Notes: a model not told the origin generated them from the letters alone. Counted from the stretch's first letter, positions 51,452 to 60,498 are shown. The stretch is 64,000 nucleotides of DNA from Roseovarius sp. MMSF_3350 (GCF_030733425.1 NZ_JASHIZ010000005.1:123347-187346), one strand, 5' to 3'. A program made the numbers and translations.

Positions 51452-52413
51452 TGTGGCCATGGCTGATGTCGGGGCTGGGGCTGCTGATCCTGCTGCTGGC
51501 GGGTGATGCGCTTGTGAAAGGCGCGGTGAACCTGAGCCTGCGCGTGGGCATCCCCGCGCTGATCGTCAGCCTGACCATCGTGGCGTTCGGGACGTCGGCG
51601 CCGGAACTGCTGATCTCGGTCAACGCGGTGCTGGAGAACAAGCCGGGGCTGGCGCTGGGCAACGTGATCGGGTCGAACACGGCGAACATCCTGCTGGTGC
51701 TGGGGGTGCCCGCGCTGTTGTCGGTACTGCACACCTCGGGGTGCAACACGCGCAAGACGTATCTGTTCATGATCGGGGCCACGGTGATCTTCATCGGGCT
51801 GGCGTTCCGTGGCGCGTTCGACATGCTGGCCGGCGCGGTGCTGCTGGCCTGCCTCGGGCTGGTGCTGGGCGATGCGTTCCGCGACGCGCGCAACCACCGG
51901 CGGGCGTGCAGGAGTGCCACCGCGGTTGCCGAAGAAGAGGAAGAGGTCGAAGGCGCGGACCCCGACATGCCGTGGTGGCAGATCTTCGTCTTTCTGGCGC
52001 TGGGTCTGGTCGGGCTGCCGCTGGGCGCGGACCTGTTGGTGGACAACGCTTCGATCATCGCCAGGCGCTTCGGCGTAAGCGACGCGGTGATCGGCCTGAC
52101 GCTGGTGGCGCTGGGCACCTCCCTGCCGGAACTGGCGACGACGGTGATGGCGGCCTTGCGCAAGCAGGCCGACGTGGCGCTGGGCAATGTCATCGGGTCG
52201 AACATGTTCAACCTTCTGGCGATCATCGGCATCACGTCTTTCGTGGGCACGATTCCGGTCGATGCGGAGTTTTTGCAGTTTGACCTGTGGGTGATGCTGG
52301 GCGCGTCGCTGCTGATCATTCCGTTCGTGTTCCTGGGCCGGGATATCAACCGGCTGTGGGGCATCGCCTTGACCGTCCTCTACGTGGTCTATGTCATGGT
52401 CGTGTTGAGCTGA
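51451..52413 (+). CDS. calcium/sodium antiporter (CaCA family, YrbG-like)
   Basis: 320 aa in two homologous halves, each with an alpha-repeat: TIVAFGTSAPELLISVNAV and TLVALGTSLPELATTVMAA, holding the acidic ion-binding Glu. Each is followed by GNVIGSN. A central acidic loop (EEEEEVEGADPD, residues about 155-170) links the halves. It exchanges Ca2+ or a related cation for Na+ or H+ across the inner membrane. GGGAGGAC stands upstream of ATG 51451. Confidence 0.93.
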   Translation: MWPWLMSGLGLLILLLAGDALVKGAVNLSLRVGIPALIVSLTIVAFGTSAPELLISVNAVLENKPGLALGNVIGSNTANILLVLGVPALLSVLHTSGCNTRKTYLFMIGATVIFIGLAFRGAFDMLAGAVLLACLGLVLGDAFRDARNHRRACRSATAVAEEEEEVEGADPDMPWWQIFVFLALGLVGLPLGADLLVDNASIIARRFGVSDAVIGLTLVALGTSLPELATTVMAALRKQADVALGNVIGSNMFNLLAIIGITSFVGTIPVDAEFLQFDLWVMLGASLLIIPFVFLGRDINRLWGIALTVLYVVYVMVVLS

Positions 52414-52427
52414 ACGGAGCCCACTGG

Positions 52428-53228
52428 ATGATCGAAGACACCCAGCCCCGCCGCGCCCTCGTGACCGGGGGCGGCAAGCGCCTTGGCCGGGCGATGGCCC
52501 TGTACCTGGGCGCACGCGGCTATGACGTGGCGGTGCATTATGGCGGCTCGGCCGATGCCGCCGAGGAAACCGCCGGTGAGATCGAGGCCAAGGGCCGGAA
52601 GGCCGTGACCGTGCAGGCCGATCTTCTGGACGAGGACGCGGTACAGGCGCTGGTGCCCGAGGCGGCCGCGCGGCTGGGCGGGCCGGTGAACGTGCTGGTG
52701 AACAACGCGTCGATCTTCGAGGACGAGACATACGAGACGGCAACGCGCGACAGTTGGGACCGGCACTTGGAATCGAACCTGCGCGCGCCCTTCGCGCTGA
52801 CGCAAGGATTGGCCGCACAGGTGCCGGACCCGGTGGAGGACGGCAACGGCGAGCCGGTGGCGCAGGGGCTGGTGGTGAACATGATCGACCAGCGGGTGCG
52901 CAAGCTGACGCCTTATTTCGCCAGCTACACGATCGCCAAGTCCGGCCTGTGGACGATGACCCGCACGGCCGCGCAGGCCTTTGCGCCGCGTGTCCGGGTG
53001 AACGGGATCGGGCCGGGGCCGACGTTGAAGAGCACCGAGCAGAGCGAAAAGCAGTTCTTCGATCAGCGGGCGCGAACGATCCTGAAGCGGGGGGTGAATC
53101 CCGAGGATATCACCGCCGCGCTGGGCTATTTCCTGGAGGCGAAGGCGGTCACCGGACAGCTGATTTGCGTCGATGGCGGACAGCACCTGGCCTGGCAAAC
53201 TCCGGACATTCTCGGGGTCGATGTATGA
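52428..53228 (+). CDS. SDR-family reductase, pteridine reductase/FolM-like
   Basis: 266 aa. Cofactor site ALVTGGGKRLGRA, the TGxxxRxG form seen in pteridine reductases and FolM, then VLVNNASIFEDE, the catalytic-site strand VVNMIDQ (Ser replaced by Asp as in pteridine reductases), and YTIAKSGLWTMTR (Tyr-x-x-x-Lys). GPGPTLKS follows. It probably reduces dihydro-pterins. GGAGCCCACTGG precedes ATG 52428. After it comes a 287-nt AT-rich gap before uvrC. Confidence 0.82.
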   Translation: MIEDTQPRRALVTGGGKRLGRAMALYLGARGYDVAVHYGGSADAAEETAGEIEAKGRKAVTVQADLLDEDAVQALVPEAAARLGGPVNVLVNNASIFEDETYETATRDSWDRHLESNLRAPFALTQGLAAQVPDPVEDGNGEPVAQGLVVNMIDQRVRKLTPYFASYTIAKSGLWTMTRTAAQAFAPRVRVNGIGPGPTLKSTEQSEKQFFDQRARTILKRGVNPEDITAALGYFLEAKAVTGQLICVDGGQHLAWQTPDILGVDV

Positions 53229-53515
53229 ACGGCCGCGACAAGTTGTGCACGTGGCGTGGGGCCGTTACCGACGCGTTACAAAAGGTTTAATGTTTTCATA
53301 TATTTGGGATACCACGGATTTTTTATCGTTTAAAATCAATGCTTTGTTTTTGTGCCTATTTTTTGAGCAATTCAACGAACCGGGCCGAAAACAACGAAAA
53401 ATTCCGGGTAACCAAAACTTGTCCGCAGAGTTATCCACACGATCCGTGGAGATGTTTCCTATTGCGGCGTGTGTGCTAATCATTGCAGCCCACGCGCAGA
53501 ATCAAACGTTAATGA
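53229..53515. other. AT-rich non-coding island with a perfect DnaA box
   Basis: GC falls to about 25 percent at 53281-53340 and about 40 percent at 53341-53400, in a genome near 65 percent. A perfect DnaA box TTATCCACA is at 53431-53439, with a weaker TTGTCCGCA at 53419-53427. No gene was recognised. It may hold the uvrC promoter or a DNA-unwinding or protein-binding region. Confidence 0.6.
53431..53439 (+). promoter_or_regulatory. DnaA box (TTATCCACA)
   Basis: Exact match to the consensus 9-mer. A related TTGTCCGCA (two mismatches) ends 3 nt before it. Single boxes can occur by chance, but the AT-rich setting makes this one notable. Confidence 0.5.
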
Positions 53516-55399
53516 ATGATTAACAAACCGAATCACGAGTCAGACGGCGATGCCGCCCCGGAAACCGGGCACAAGGTGATCCAGTCCTACCTCAAGACGC
53601 TGGACGGCTCACCCGGGGTGTACCGGATGCTGGGGGCGCAGTCCCAGGTGCTGTATGTCGGCAAGGCGCGCAACCTCAAGGCGCGGGTGTCGAGCTATGC
53701 CCGGCCCACCGGACACACGCCGCGGATCGCGCGGATGATCGCGGAAACCGCGTCGATGATGTTCCTGACCACGGCGACCGAGACCGAGGCGCTGCTGCTC
53801 GAGCAGAACCTGATCAAGCAGTTGAAGCCGCGGTACAACGTGCTGTTGCGCGACGACAAGTCGTTTCCGAATATCCTGGTGACGGGCCACGACTTTCCGA
53901 TGATCAAGAAACATCGCGGCGCGAAGAAGGAGAAGGGACAGTATTACGGGCCCTTCGCCAGCGCGGGGGCGGTGAACCGGACGCTGGGACAGTTGCAGCG
54001 GGTGTTCCAGCTGCGCAATTGCAGCGACACGCAGTTCGAGAGCCGCACGCGGCCTTGCCTGCAATACCAGATCAAGCGCTGCACCGCGCCATGCGTGGGG
54101 TATATCTCGAAACCCGAATACGCGGCGCAGGTTCGGGATGCCCAGCGCTACCTGTCGGGACGGTCGACCGAGATACAGGAGAAGCTGGCCGCCGACATGC
54201 AGGAAGCCAGTGCGGCGATGGAGTTCGAGAAGGCCGCGGCGCTGCGCGACCGGATCAAGGCGCTGACGCAGGTGCAGACGGCGCAGGGGATCAATCCGCG
54301 CACCGTGGGCGAGGCCGATCTGGTGGCGCTGCACCTGGAGAAGGGGCAGGCCTGCGTGCAGGTGTTCTTCATCCGCGCCGGGCAGAACTGGGGGAACAAG
54401 GATTTCTATCCGCGCGTCGGCGCGGACGTGGCCGAGGCCGAGGTGCTGGAGGCGTTCCTGGGCCAGTTCTATGACACCAAGGACCCCGCACGGCAGATCA
54501 TCCTGAGCCACGAGATCGAGAGCCCCGACCTGATGGCCGAGGCGCTGAGCGGCAAGCTGGGGCGCAAGGTGGAACTGCTGGTGCCGCAGCGGGGCGAGAA
54601 GGCGGAATTGGTCGAGGCCGCGCTTCGCAACGCGCGCGAAAGCCTGGCGCGGAAAATGAGCGAGAGTGCGACGCAGGCCAAGCTGCTGAAGGGCGTGGCG
54701 GAGGCGTTCGACCTGCCCGCCCCGCCCGAGCGGATCGAGGTCTATGACAACAGCCACATCCAGGGCGCGCACGCGGTGGGCGCGATGATCGTGGCCGGGC
54801 CCGAGGGGCTGATGAAGAACCAGTACCGCAAGTTCAACATCCGGGGCGACGAGCTGACCCCTGGGGACGATTTCGGGATGATGAAGGAGGTCCTGACACG
54901 GCGGCTGAAGCGGCTGATCAAGGAGGACCCGGACCGCGATAAGGGGCTGTGGCCGGACCTGCTGCTCATTGACGGCGGGCAGGGGCAGGTCAGCGCGGTA
55001 CATTCGATCATGCAGGAGATGGGCGTGCGCGACCTGCCGATGGTGGGCGTGGCCAAGGGGCTGGACCGCGACGCCGGCAAGGAAGAGTTTCACCGGATGG
55101 GCAAGCGGCCCATGGCGCTGCGCCACAACGACCCGGTGCTGTATTTCATCCAGCGGCTGCGCGACGAGGCGCACAGGTTCGCCATCGGCACCCACAGGGC
55201 CAAGCGCACCAAGGCGGTCAGTGCCTCGCCACTGGACGAGATCGCGGGGGTGGGCGCGGCGCGCAAGCGGGCGCTCTTGGCGCATTTCGGGTCGGCCAAG
55301 GCGGTCAGCCGGGCGAATCTGGCGGATCTGAAGGCCGTGGATGGCGTATCGGCGGCGCTGGCGCAGAAGGTCTATGACCACTTTCACGAGAAGGGTTGA
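53516..55399 (+). CDS. uvrC: excinuclease ABC subunit C
   Basis: 627 aa. The GIY-YIG nuclease is [27 protein letters not shown]; this is followed by the UVR domain (residues about 225-260), the RNase-H-like C-terminal nuclease ([32 protein letters not shown]) and two HhH motifs at the end ([17 protein letters not shown] and [16 protein letters not shown]). It makes both incisions in nucleotide excision repair with UvrA and UvrB. Start ATG 53516; an ATG 4 nt upstream is out of frame. No anomaly seen. Confidence 0.97.
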   Translation: MINKPNHESDGDAAPETGHKVIQSYLKTLDGSPGVYRMLGAQSQVLYVGKARNLKARVSSYARPTGHTPRIARMIAETASMMFLTTATETEALLLEQNLIKQLKPRYNVLLRDDKSFPNILVTGHDFPMIKKHRGAKKEKGQYYGPFASAGAVNRTLGQLQRVFQLRNCSDTQFESRTRPCLQYQIKRCTAPCVGYISKPEYAAQVRDAQRYLSGRSTEIQEKLAADMQEASAAMEFEKAAALRDRIKALTQVQTAQGINPRTVGEADLVALHLEKGQACVQVFFIRAGQNWGNKDFYPRVGADVAEAEVLEAFLGQFYDTKDPARQIILSHEIESPDLMAEALSGKLGRKVELLVPQRGEKAELVEAALRNARESLARKMSESATQAKLLKGVAEAFDLPAPPERIEVYDNSHIQGAHAVGAMIVAGPEGLMKNQYRKFNIRGDELTPGDDFGMMKEVLTRRLKRLIKEDPDRDKGLWPDLLLIDGGQGQVSAVHSIMQEMGVRDLPMVGVAKGLDRDAGKEEFHRMGKRPMALRHNDPVLYFIQRLRDEAHRFAIGTHRAKRTKAVSASPLDEIAGVGAARKRALLAHFGSAKAVSRANLADLKAVDGVSAALAQKVYDHFHEKG

Positions 55400-55415
55400 G
55401 CGGCAGGCCCGGGGC

Positions 55416-55460
55416 GAGGGGCCAGCCCCTCGCGCTCCCCGGAGTATTTGGGGAACGATG
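55416..55460. repeat. 45-nt direct repeat, left copy
   Basis: Starts GAGGGGCCAGCCCCTCGCGC and ends GGGGAACGATG. Identical over 45 nt to 56414-56458; the two flank the Sel1 gene. GAGGGGC and GCCCCTC form a hairpin within it. Confidence 0.85.
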
Positions 55461-55475
55461 GAACTGGGGCGAACC

Positions 55476-56288
55476 CTACTGGAGTTTCCGCAGATTATCG
55501 CAGGCCGTCGTTGCCCCTTGCTGGCAGGCTTTATCGTAGAAATACTTCGCCTTGGCCTTGTTGCGGGGCACGGCGGAACCCTCGTCGTAAACGGCGCCAA
55601 GATTGTTGCAGCCCTCCGCGCTGCCGTCACTACAGGCGCGAGTGTAAAAGGCGAGCGCGGTTTCAGTGTCGCGGGGGGTGCCAAGTCCGAATTCGTGCAT
55701 CATCCCAAGATTGGAGCAACCAATGGCGTAGCCGGTCTTGCAGCTGCGCGCGTAAAGTCCGATCGCCCGCTTATGGTCGACGGGTACGCCATATCCATGC
55801 TGATAGATGGCACCGAGATTGCTGCACCCGCCCGGATCGCCGCCGTCGCATGCGCGCTTTGCCAGGCGCCGGGCCTCCGTGTCATCGCGCGGAACGCCAA
55901 GGCCCAGCCGGTAAATCAGGCTCAGGTTGACACATCCGATCATCTCGCCACCGTCGCAGGCCCGTTTGTTGAGCTGACGCGCCTTGCCATAATCGCGCCG
56001 GACACCTGTTTCGGTTTCATACATCAGGGCAAGGTTGGTGCAGGCCGCGAGGACGCCGCCATCGCACGCCTGCTGATACGGCGCGCGGGCCTTGGCGGGG
56101 TCCAATGCGCGGGAAGCCTGCATATGATGAAAATATCCAAGGTCGAAGCAGGCCATCGCGTTGCCTTGATCGCATTGAGCGCCCGATTCCTTCGGGTCGA
56201 TGGAAGTAGTCTCGGCGCGTACTCCATTGGGCAATGCCGCAAGCAGTGTGATCAGGATGAGTGCGATTGAGGGGCGTGGCCGTTTCAT
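55476..56288 (-). CDS. secreted Sel1-repeat, Cys-rich (Hcp-like) protein
   Basis: 270 aa with a signal peptide (MKRPRPSIALILITLLAALP... ending VRAE). Six to seven Sel1-type repeats follow, each about 36 residues and with the pattern A-C-D/x-G-G-x-x-x-x-C-x-N-L-x-x-x-Y-x-x-G, for instance ACDGGEMIGCVNLSLIYRLG. The paired Cys per repeat, as in Helicobacter cysteine-rich proteins, implies disulfide-stabilised repeats in the periplasm. It probably binds a protein partner. It is flanked by a 45-nt direct repeat and downstream of it, on the + strand, by a poly(G) tract. Confidence 0.87.
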   Translation of the reverse strand: MKRPRPSIALILITLLAALPNGVRAETTSIDPKESGAQCDQGNAMACFDLGYFHHMQASRALDPAKARAPYQQACDGGVLAACTNLALMYETETGVRRDYGKARQLNKRACDGGEMIGCVNLSLIYRLGLGVPRDDTEARRLAKRACDGGDPGGCSNLGAIYQHGYGVPVDHKRAIGLYARSCKTGYAIGCSNLGMMHEFGLGTPRDTETALAFYTRACSDGSAEGCNNLGAVYDEGSAVPRNKAKAKYFYDKACQQGATTACDNLRKLQ

Positions 56289-56358
56289 GCGATGAGAGTA
56301 GGCAATTCAGCCGAGAACGCCAAGGATAAGGTTCTTGCCGCGTGAAGCGGGCTGGTGC

Positions 56359-56379
56359 GAGGGGCCAGCGCCTCGCGCT
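56359..56379. repeat. partial third copy of the GAGGGGCCAGC repeat
   Basis: GAGGGGCCAGCGCCTCGCGC followed by T, one base different from the first 21 nt of the 45-nt repeat. Confidence 0.7.
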
Positions 56380-56390
56380 ACAGGTTTGAT

Positions 56391-56414
56391 GGGGGGGGGG
56401 GGGGGGGGGGGGGG
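56391..56414. repeat. poly(G) tract of 24
   Basis: Twenty-four uninterrupted G on the + strand, abutting the right copy of the 45-nt repeat. Such tracts are rare and unstable. It lies 120 nt before pgsA and 103 nt before the Sel1 start on the other strand. Confidence 0.75.
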
Positions 56415-56458
56415 AGGGGCCAGCCCCTCGCGCTCCCCGGAGTATTTGGGGAACGATG
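56414..56458. repeat. 45-nt direct repeat, right copy
   Basis: Identical to 55416-55460. Located directly after the poly(G) tract and 76 nt before pgsA. Confidence 0.85.
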
Positions 56459-56534
56459 AAAGTTGGTTGCCTGTGCGTGGCGCTTTTGGATTCGGGGCTT
56501 TCGGACAGAGGCGGTTCGCACTAGATAAAGACGC

Positions 56535-57194
56535 ATGACGTGGAATATTCCCAACGTGTTGACCGTGCTGAGGCTGCTGGCGGCGCCGGCGGTGGCGGTG
56601 ATGTTCCTGTATTTCCATCGGCCCTGGGCGGACTGGTTCGCGCTGGTGCTGTTCGTGGGCGCGGCGGTGACCGACTGGTTCGACGGCTACCTGGCGCGGC
56701 TGTGGAAGCAGACCACCAAGCTGGGCACGATGCTGGACCCGATCGCGGACAAGGCGATGGTGGTGATCGCGCTGGCGGTGATCCTGGGCTATTCGTCGAT
56801 GTCACCGTGGCTGGTGCTGCCGGCGACGGTGATCCTGTTTCGCGAAGTCTTCGTGTCGGGCCTGCGGGAATACCTGGGCGACACGGCGGGGACACTCAAG
56901 GTGACCAAGCTGGCCAAGTGGAAGACGACGCTGCAGATGGTGGCGATTGCGGTGCTCTTTGCGCAGGGCGTGTTCGAGCACTATTTCGGCATGTCCAGCC
57001 TGGGCATGGACGAGGCGCTGGTGGCCGATGTGCTGGCCGGCGAGGAAGAGGACGTGATGGGCCTGCGTTGGAAGTTCGAGGGCATGGTGATCGCATCGCA
57101 TGCGGGTCTGTGGCTGCTGTGGATTGCCGCCGCGCTGACGTTGATCACGGGCGTCGATTACTTTCGCAAGGCGGTGCCATATCTGAGGGATTGA
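56535..57194 (+). CDS. pgsA: CDP-diacylglycerol-glycerol-3-phosphate 3-phosphatidyltransferase
   Basis: 219 aa with four to five membrane segments. The CDP-alcohol phosphotransferase motif is complete: DWFDGYLARLWKQTTKLGTMLDPIADK fits D-G-x2-A-R-x8-G-x3-D-x3-D at about residues 47-73. It makes phosphatidylglycerol phosphate at the inner membrane. An internal loop after residue 155 (VADVLAGEEEDVMG) is acidic and not usual in the shorter E. coli enzyme. moaD starts 3 nt after its stop. Confidence 0.93.
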   Translation: MTWNIPNVLTVLRLLAAPAVAVMFLYFHRPWADWFALVLFVGAAVTDWFDGYLARLWKQTTKLGTMLDPIADKAMVVIALAVILGYSSMSPWLVLPATVILFREVFVSGLREYLGDTAGTLKVTKLAKWKTTLQMVAIAVLFAQGVFEHYFGMSSLGMDEALVADVLAGEEEDVMGLRWKFEGMVIASHAGLWLLWIAAALTLITGVDYFRKAVPYLRD

Positions 57195-57197
57195 GAG

Positions 57198-57443
57198 ATG
57201 GACGTGCTGTATTTCGCCTGGGTGCGGGAACGGATCGGGCACCCCAAGGACAAGGTCGAGACCGGCGCCGCGACCGTACGGGAGCTGGTCGCGGAGTTGC
57301 GGGCCCGCGAGGCGCGCTACGAGGCGGCGTTTGCCGACCTGGACGCATTGCGCGTGGCGGTGGACCAGGAGCTGGCGGATTTCGATGCGCCGCTTGCGGG
57401 CGTGCGCGAGGTGGCGTTCTTTCCGCCGATGACGGGGGGCTGA
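57198..57443 (+). CDS. moaD: molybdopterin synthase sulfur carrier subunit
   Basis: 81 aa ubiquitin-like protein. It ends in Gly-Gly (FFPPMTGG), which receives the thiocarboxylate sulfur; VLYFAWVRERIG at the start is also typical. It delivers sulfur to precursor Z in molybdenum cofactor synthesis with MoaE, encoded 5 nt downstream. It is short of nothing expected. Placed with pgsA, a common order in alphaproteobacteria. Confidence 0.94.
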   Translation: MDVLYFAWVRERIGHPKDKVETGAATVRELVAELRAREARYEAAFADLDALRVAVDQELADFDAPLAGVREVAFFPPMTGG

Positions 57444-57448
57444 GGGAC

Positions 57449-57889
57449 GTGGATATCCGGGTGCAGGAAGCGGCGTTCGACCTTGGCGCGGAGGTGAATG
57501 GATTTGCCGCGCGGCAAAGCGGCATGGGCGCGGTGGTAAGTTTCACCGGCATCGTGCGGGATATCGCGACCGGCCTGGAGGCGATGCAGATCGAGCACTA
57601 TCCGGGCATGACCGAAAAGGCGCTGGCCGGGATCGCCAAGGAAGCGCAGGCGCGCTGGTCCTTGGGCGATGTGCTGGTCATCCATCGTCATGGCGCTCTG
57701 CGCCCGGACGAGATGATCATGATGGTGGCGACCTCCTCGCCGCATCGCACCGATGCGTTCCAGGCCGCCGAGTTTCTGATGGATTACCTGAAGTCGCGCG
57801 CGCCTTTCTGGAAGAAGGAAGTGACCCGCGACGGGGCGGACTGGGTGGATGCCAGGGACGCGGACGAGGATGCGCTGAGCCGCTGGTGA
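57449..57889 (+). CDS. moaE: molybdopterin synthase catalytic subunit
   Basis: 146 aa, starting at GTG 57449. Motifs GAVVSFTGIVRD, IEHYPGMTEKAL and VIHRHGALRPDEMIMMVATSSPHR are typical, as is the C-terminal APFWKKE with catalytic lysines. It converts precursor Z to molybdopterin using MoaD thiocarboxylate. MoaD and MoaE are separated by 5 nt. Confidence 0.95.
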   Translation: MDIRVQEAAFDLGAEVNGFAARQSGMGAVVSFTGIVRDIATGLEAMQIEHYPGMTEKALAGIAKEAQARWSLGDVLVIHRHGALRPDEMIMMVATSSPHRTDAFQAAEFLMDYLKSRAPFWKKEVTRDGADWVDARDADEDALSRW

Positions 57890-57963
57890 CGCAAGGTTCG
57901 CGTTGACCGGGGCAGGCCCTGCGTGGAGAGCTTTGCGCATCATTTTGAAAGGCGCGCCATTCC

Positions 57964-58254
57964 ATGAACGAGATCATCCGAAGCTATGTCGAAACGCTGG
58001 ACCCCAAAGCGAGAGGCACCATCCGCGGCACCGCGAAGCTGGTGATCGAGGGCGAAGGCAGCGTGATGCTGGACGAGGCCGGCGCGCGGGAGGGAGACGA
58101 GGCGGCGGACGTGGTGCTGATGGCCAGCGACGCGGTGTTCCGCAACATCCTGTCGGGCGAGCAGAACCCGGTGATGGCCTACATGTCGGGCAAGCTGAAG
58201 GTCGAGGGCAACGCCCAGCGGGCGCTGAAGGTGAGCGGTATCCTGACCGGGTGA
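57964..58254 (+). CDS. SCP2 sterol-binding domain protein
   Basis: 96 aa, a stand-alone SCP2 domain. Seen are GTAKLVIEGEGSVMLDE in the first half and then ADVVLMASDAVFRNILSGEQNPVMAYMSGKLKVEGN, the latter carrying the M-x-G-K-L-x-x-x-G signature. Such small proteins bind lipids or fatty acyl chains; the ligand is unknown. It follows moaE with 74 nt between, and a 200-nt gap comes next. Confidence 0.88.
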   Translation: MNEIIRSYVETLDPKARGTIRGTAKLVIEGEGSVMLDEAGAREGDEAADVVLMASDAVFRNILSGEQNPVMAYMSGKLKVEGNAQRALKVSGILTG

Positions 58255-58458
58255 GGCTTGTGTCCTGAACGCGGGTGTCGGCTCGGGGACGAGGCATCGA
58301 GGCGTGATCGGCTTCCTTGGGGACAACTTTTCGCATCCTGAGCGGCCCTTCCTCGGGATGGTTGGCGGTGTCGGTTTTTCCGTATTGCGCGATGTTTCCG
58401 GGAACATGCCCGCCGATCCGCGGGTTGGTCTAGGGAAGGCTTGCAAACAGGAGAAACC

Positions 58459-58956
58459 ATGCCGCGCTTCATTCTAGTCGCTCTGCTCGCCAGTACCCTT
58501 GCGCCCGCCGCCCTGGCCTCTGACGCGCCGGATGAGAAAGAACCGTTTTTTTCCGTGGCGAATGACGAAGATATCGGACCCTACATCGTCGGCCCCAACG
58601 GGCGCGCCGTTTACATGTTCGATACGCAGACACGCGGAGGCGACGGGTTGCCGCCGCTGGAATCCTGTGGGCCGCGGTGCAGGGAAGCCTGGCCACCGCT
58701 CGTCGTCGCTCCGGTGACAACCAAGAACTTGAGCGTATCCGATGGCTTGGATCCCAACCTTGCCGGGTCGGTCACGGATGGAGACAAGCTTGTGGCGAGC
58801 TACAACGGTCATCCGCTCTTCTATTTCAATCGCGAAGGCGAGAGCGAAGGTCCGAGCGGGCACGGTATCCACACGCATGGCGGATGGTGGATCGCCCTGG
58901 CACCCAATGGCAACGCCATCAGGACCGGGACCATTCCAAGCGAGACGGATTACTGA
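58459..58956 (+). CDS. secreted COG4315-type repeat protein
   Basis: 165 aa. A signal peptide ends at about ALASDAP. Two repeats of the Y-x-F/W/Y-x-x-D type (YMFDTQ and YFNREGE) are separated by a PPL-rich loop with C-G-x-x-C (ESCGPRCREAWPPL), all as in COG4315 'predicted lipoproteins' of unknown function. A lipobox is absent, so it is probably soluble in the periplasm. AGGAGAAACC lies before ATG 58459. The repeats often bind heme or metals in relatives, but that is not seen here. Confidence 0.83.
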   Translation: MPRFILVALLASTLAPAALASDAPDEKEPFFSVANDEDIGPYIVGPNGRAVYMFDTQTRGGDGLPPLESCGPRCREAWPPLVVAPVTTKNLSVSDGLDPNLAGSVTDGDKLVASYNGHPLFYFNREGESEGPSGHGIHTHGGWWIALAPNGNAIRTGTIPSETDY

Positions 58957-59134
58957 CGTTCGCGTCTGGGGCCGGGCGACCGGGCGAGGGTGGCGCGCGC
59001 GTTTCAAAGCTCGGTTCAAGCGACGTCCGGCAATCGTGCTTTGAGGCACGCCCTGGGCCGTCTGGCGCAAGACCCTTGCAAACGAAACTGGATGTCCGAT
59101 CTTACTTCACGGCGGCAATGAAGTAGATGTACGC

Positions 59135-60373
59135 ATGAGCCCGGATTTCTTCACCCTCGATCCCTATCACATCGTGCTGGCCGTAACCGGGATGATCGTC
59201 ATCAGCGCGCGGTGGCTGCCGCGGCTTGTGTCCCGGGCGGAGCCGGTCTTTGCGCCGCTCATGATCATCTTCGGGGCCGGGGCCGCGATGCTGGTCCCGG
59301 CCGCGGCCTTCATGCCAGACCCGCGCGAAGCGCCGCTGCTGTGGGAAAGGATAAGCGAGCTGGCCGTGATCGTGGCGCTGTTCGGCACGGGGATGCGGAT
59401 CGACACGATCAGCCCATGGCGAAAGTGGAGTCCGACGGCGCGGATGCTGGGCATTGCCATGCCGTTGACCATCGCCGCGGTGGCGCTGTTGGGTATCAGC
59501 CTGGAGGGCCTGACCGTGGCCGGGGCGATCCTGCTGGGGGCGGTCATCGCGCCCACCGATCCGGTATTGGCGGCGGACGTGCAGGTCGGCCCGCCGCAGG
59601 AACGCCAGGAACATCCCGTGCGCTTTACCCTTACGACGGAGGCAGGGCTGAACGACGGGCTGGCGTTTCCGTTCGTGTACCTGGGGCTGGTCGTGGCGGC
59701 AGAAGGTCTGAACCCGAGTGCATGGGCGCTGGATTGGCTTGTCTGGGATGTGTTCTATCGCATTGCCGTCGGGGCCGTGGCCGGATGGGCCGGTGGCCGC
59801 GCGCTTGCGCTGGTGCTGTTCTCGGTGCCGCGGAACGCGCCGCTGGCCGACACGGGTTCGGGGGTGCTGGCACTGGCCGGTGTGCTGCTGTGCTATGGCT
59901 CGACGGAAATGGTGGAAGGCTATGGGTTCATCGCGGTCGCCGTGATGGGGCTGACCCTGCGGAGAGAGGAGAAGGACCACCGCTTTCACCGGCGACTGCA
60001 TAATTTCACGGAATCGATCGAACACGCGCTGACCGCCCTGCTGCTGATCGCGCTGGGGTCCGTTCTGCCGATGGTTTTTGCCGATCTGACGTGGCGCCAC
60101 GTGGTCATCGCGCTGATCCTGATCCTTGTCATCCGGCCCGTGTCGGGGTGGATCAGCCTGATGGGGTCGCACATGCCGCACCGGGACCGGGCGGTCATTT
60201 CGGTCTACGGGGTGCGCGGAATAGGTTCCATCTATTATCTGTGCTACGCGATGAGCCACGTGGAGTTCGTGAACGAGAGCGAGCTTTGGTCGCTAGTCGG
60301 GCTGGTCATCCTGCTGTCGACGATCCTGCACGGCTTCAGCGTCAACTGGGCCATGCGGAGGATCGAGGATTGA
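59135..60373 (+). CDS. CPA1-family cation:proton antiporter
   Basis: 412 aa with about twelve membrane segments. Two signatures are conserved: VIAPTDPVLAADVQVG (with the A-P-T-D-P motif) and TTEAGLNDGLAFPF (N-D pair for ion binding). The C-terminus has GVRGIGSIYYL, typical of NhaP-like proteins. It exchanges Na+ or K+ for H+. It stands 178 nt after the COG4315 gene and before pnp. Confidence 0.88.
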   Translation: MSPDFFTLDPYHIVLAVTGMIVISARWLPRLVSRAEPVFAPLMIIFGAGAAMLVPAAAFMPDPREAPLLWERISELAVIVALFGTGMRIDTISPWRKWSPTARMLGIAMPLTIAAVALLGISLEGLTVAGAILLGAVIAPTDPVLAADVQVGPPQERQEHPVRFTLTTEAGLNDGLAFPFVYLGLVVAAEGLNPSAWALDWLVWDVFYRIAVGAVAGWAGGRALALVLFSVPRNAPLADTGSGVLALAGVLLCYGSTEMVEGYGFIAVAVMGLTLRREEKDHRFHRRLHNFTESIEHALTALLLIALGSVLPMVFADLTWRHVVIALILILVIRPVSGWISLMGSHMPHRDRAVISVYGVRGIGSIYYLCYAMSHVEFVNESELWSLVGLVILLSTILHGFSVNWAMRRIED

Positions 60374-60498
60374 CGGCCCGGACGCGGAAGCGAGCGCGTC
60401 GGGACATCCCGCTTTCATTTCGCGCCGATCTGCTGTATGGGCGCACGTATCTGAAACGTGACGCCTTAGACCCCGGCGCATGAGATGATGGAGGGGTC

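Larger units (their letters stand above)
56289..56534. other. 246-nt intergenic stretch with repeat copies and a poly(G) tract
   Basis: Between the Sel1 gene and pgsA. It contains a partial repeat (56359-56379), 24 consecutive G (56391-56414) and the right copy of the 45-nt repeat. No gene. The pgsA promoter should lie between 56459 and 56534. Confidence 0.6.

Noticed and set aside
50329..52818. 829-codon open frame on the minus strand across the S49 protease and CaCA exchanger
   Set aside because: The + strand genes here have intact catalytic motifs; the antisense product is Arg/Gln/His-rich without any domain.
53229..53515. chromosomal origin proven by the DnaA box
   Set aside because: Only one perfect box, no origin-linked genes such as dnaA, hemE or parAB, and the skew switch is 13.5 kb away; reported only as a point to check.
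53609..55684. 691-codon open frame on the minus strand across uvrC
   Set aside because: Shadow of uvrC; no recognisable motif.
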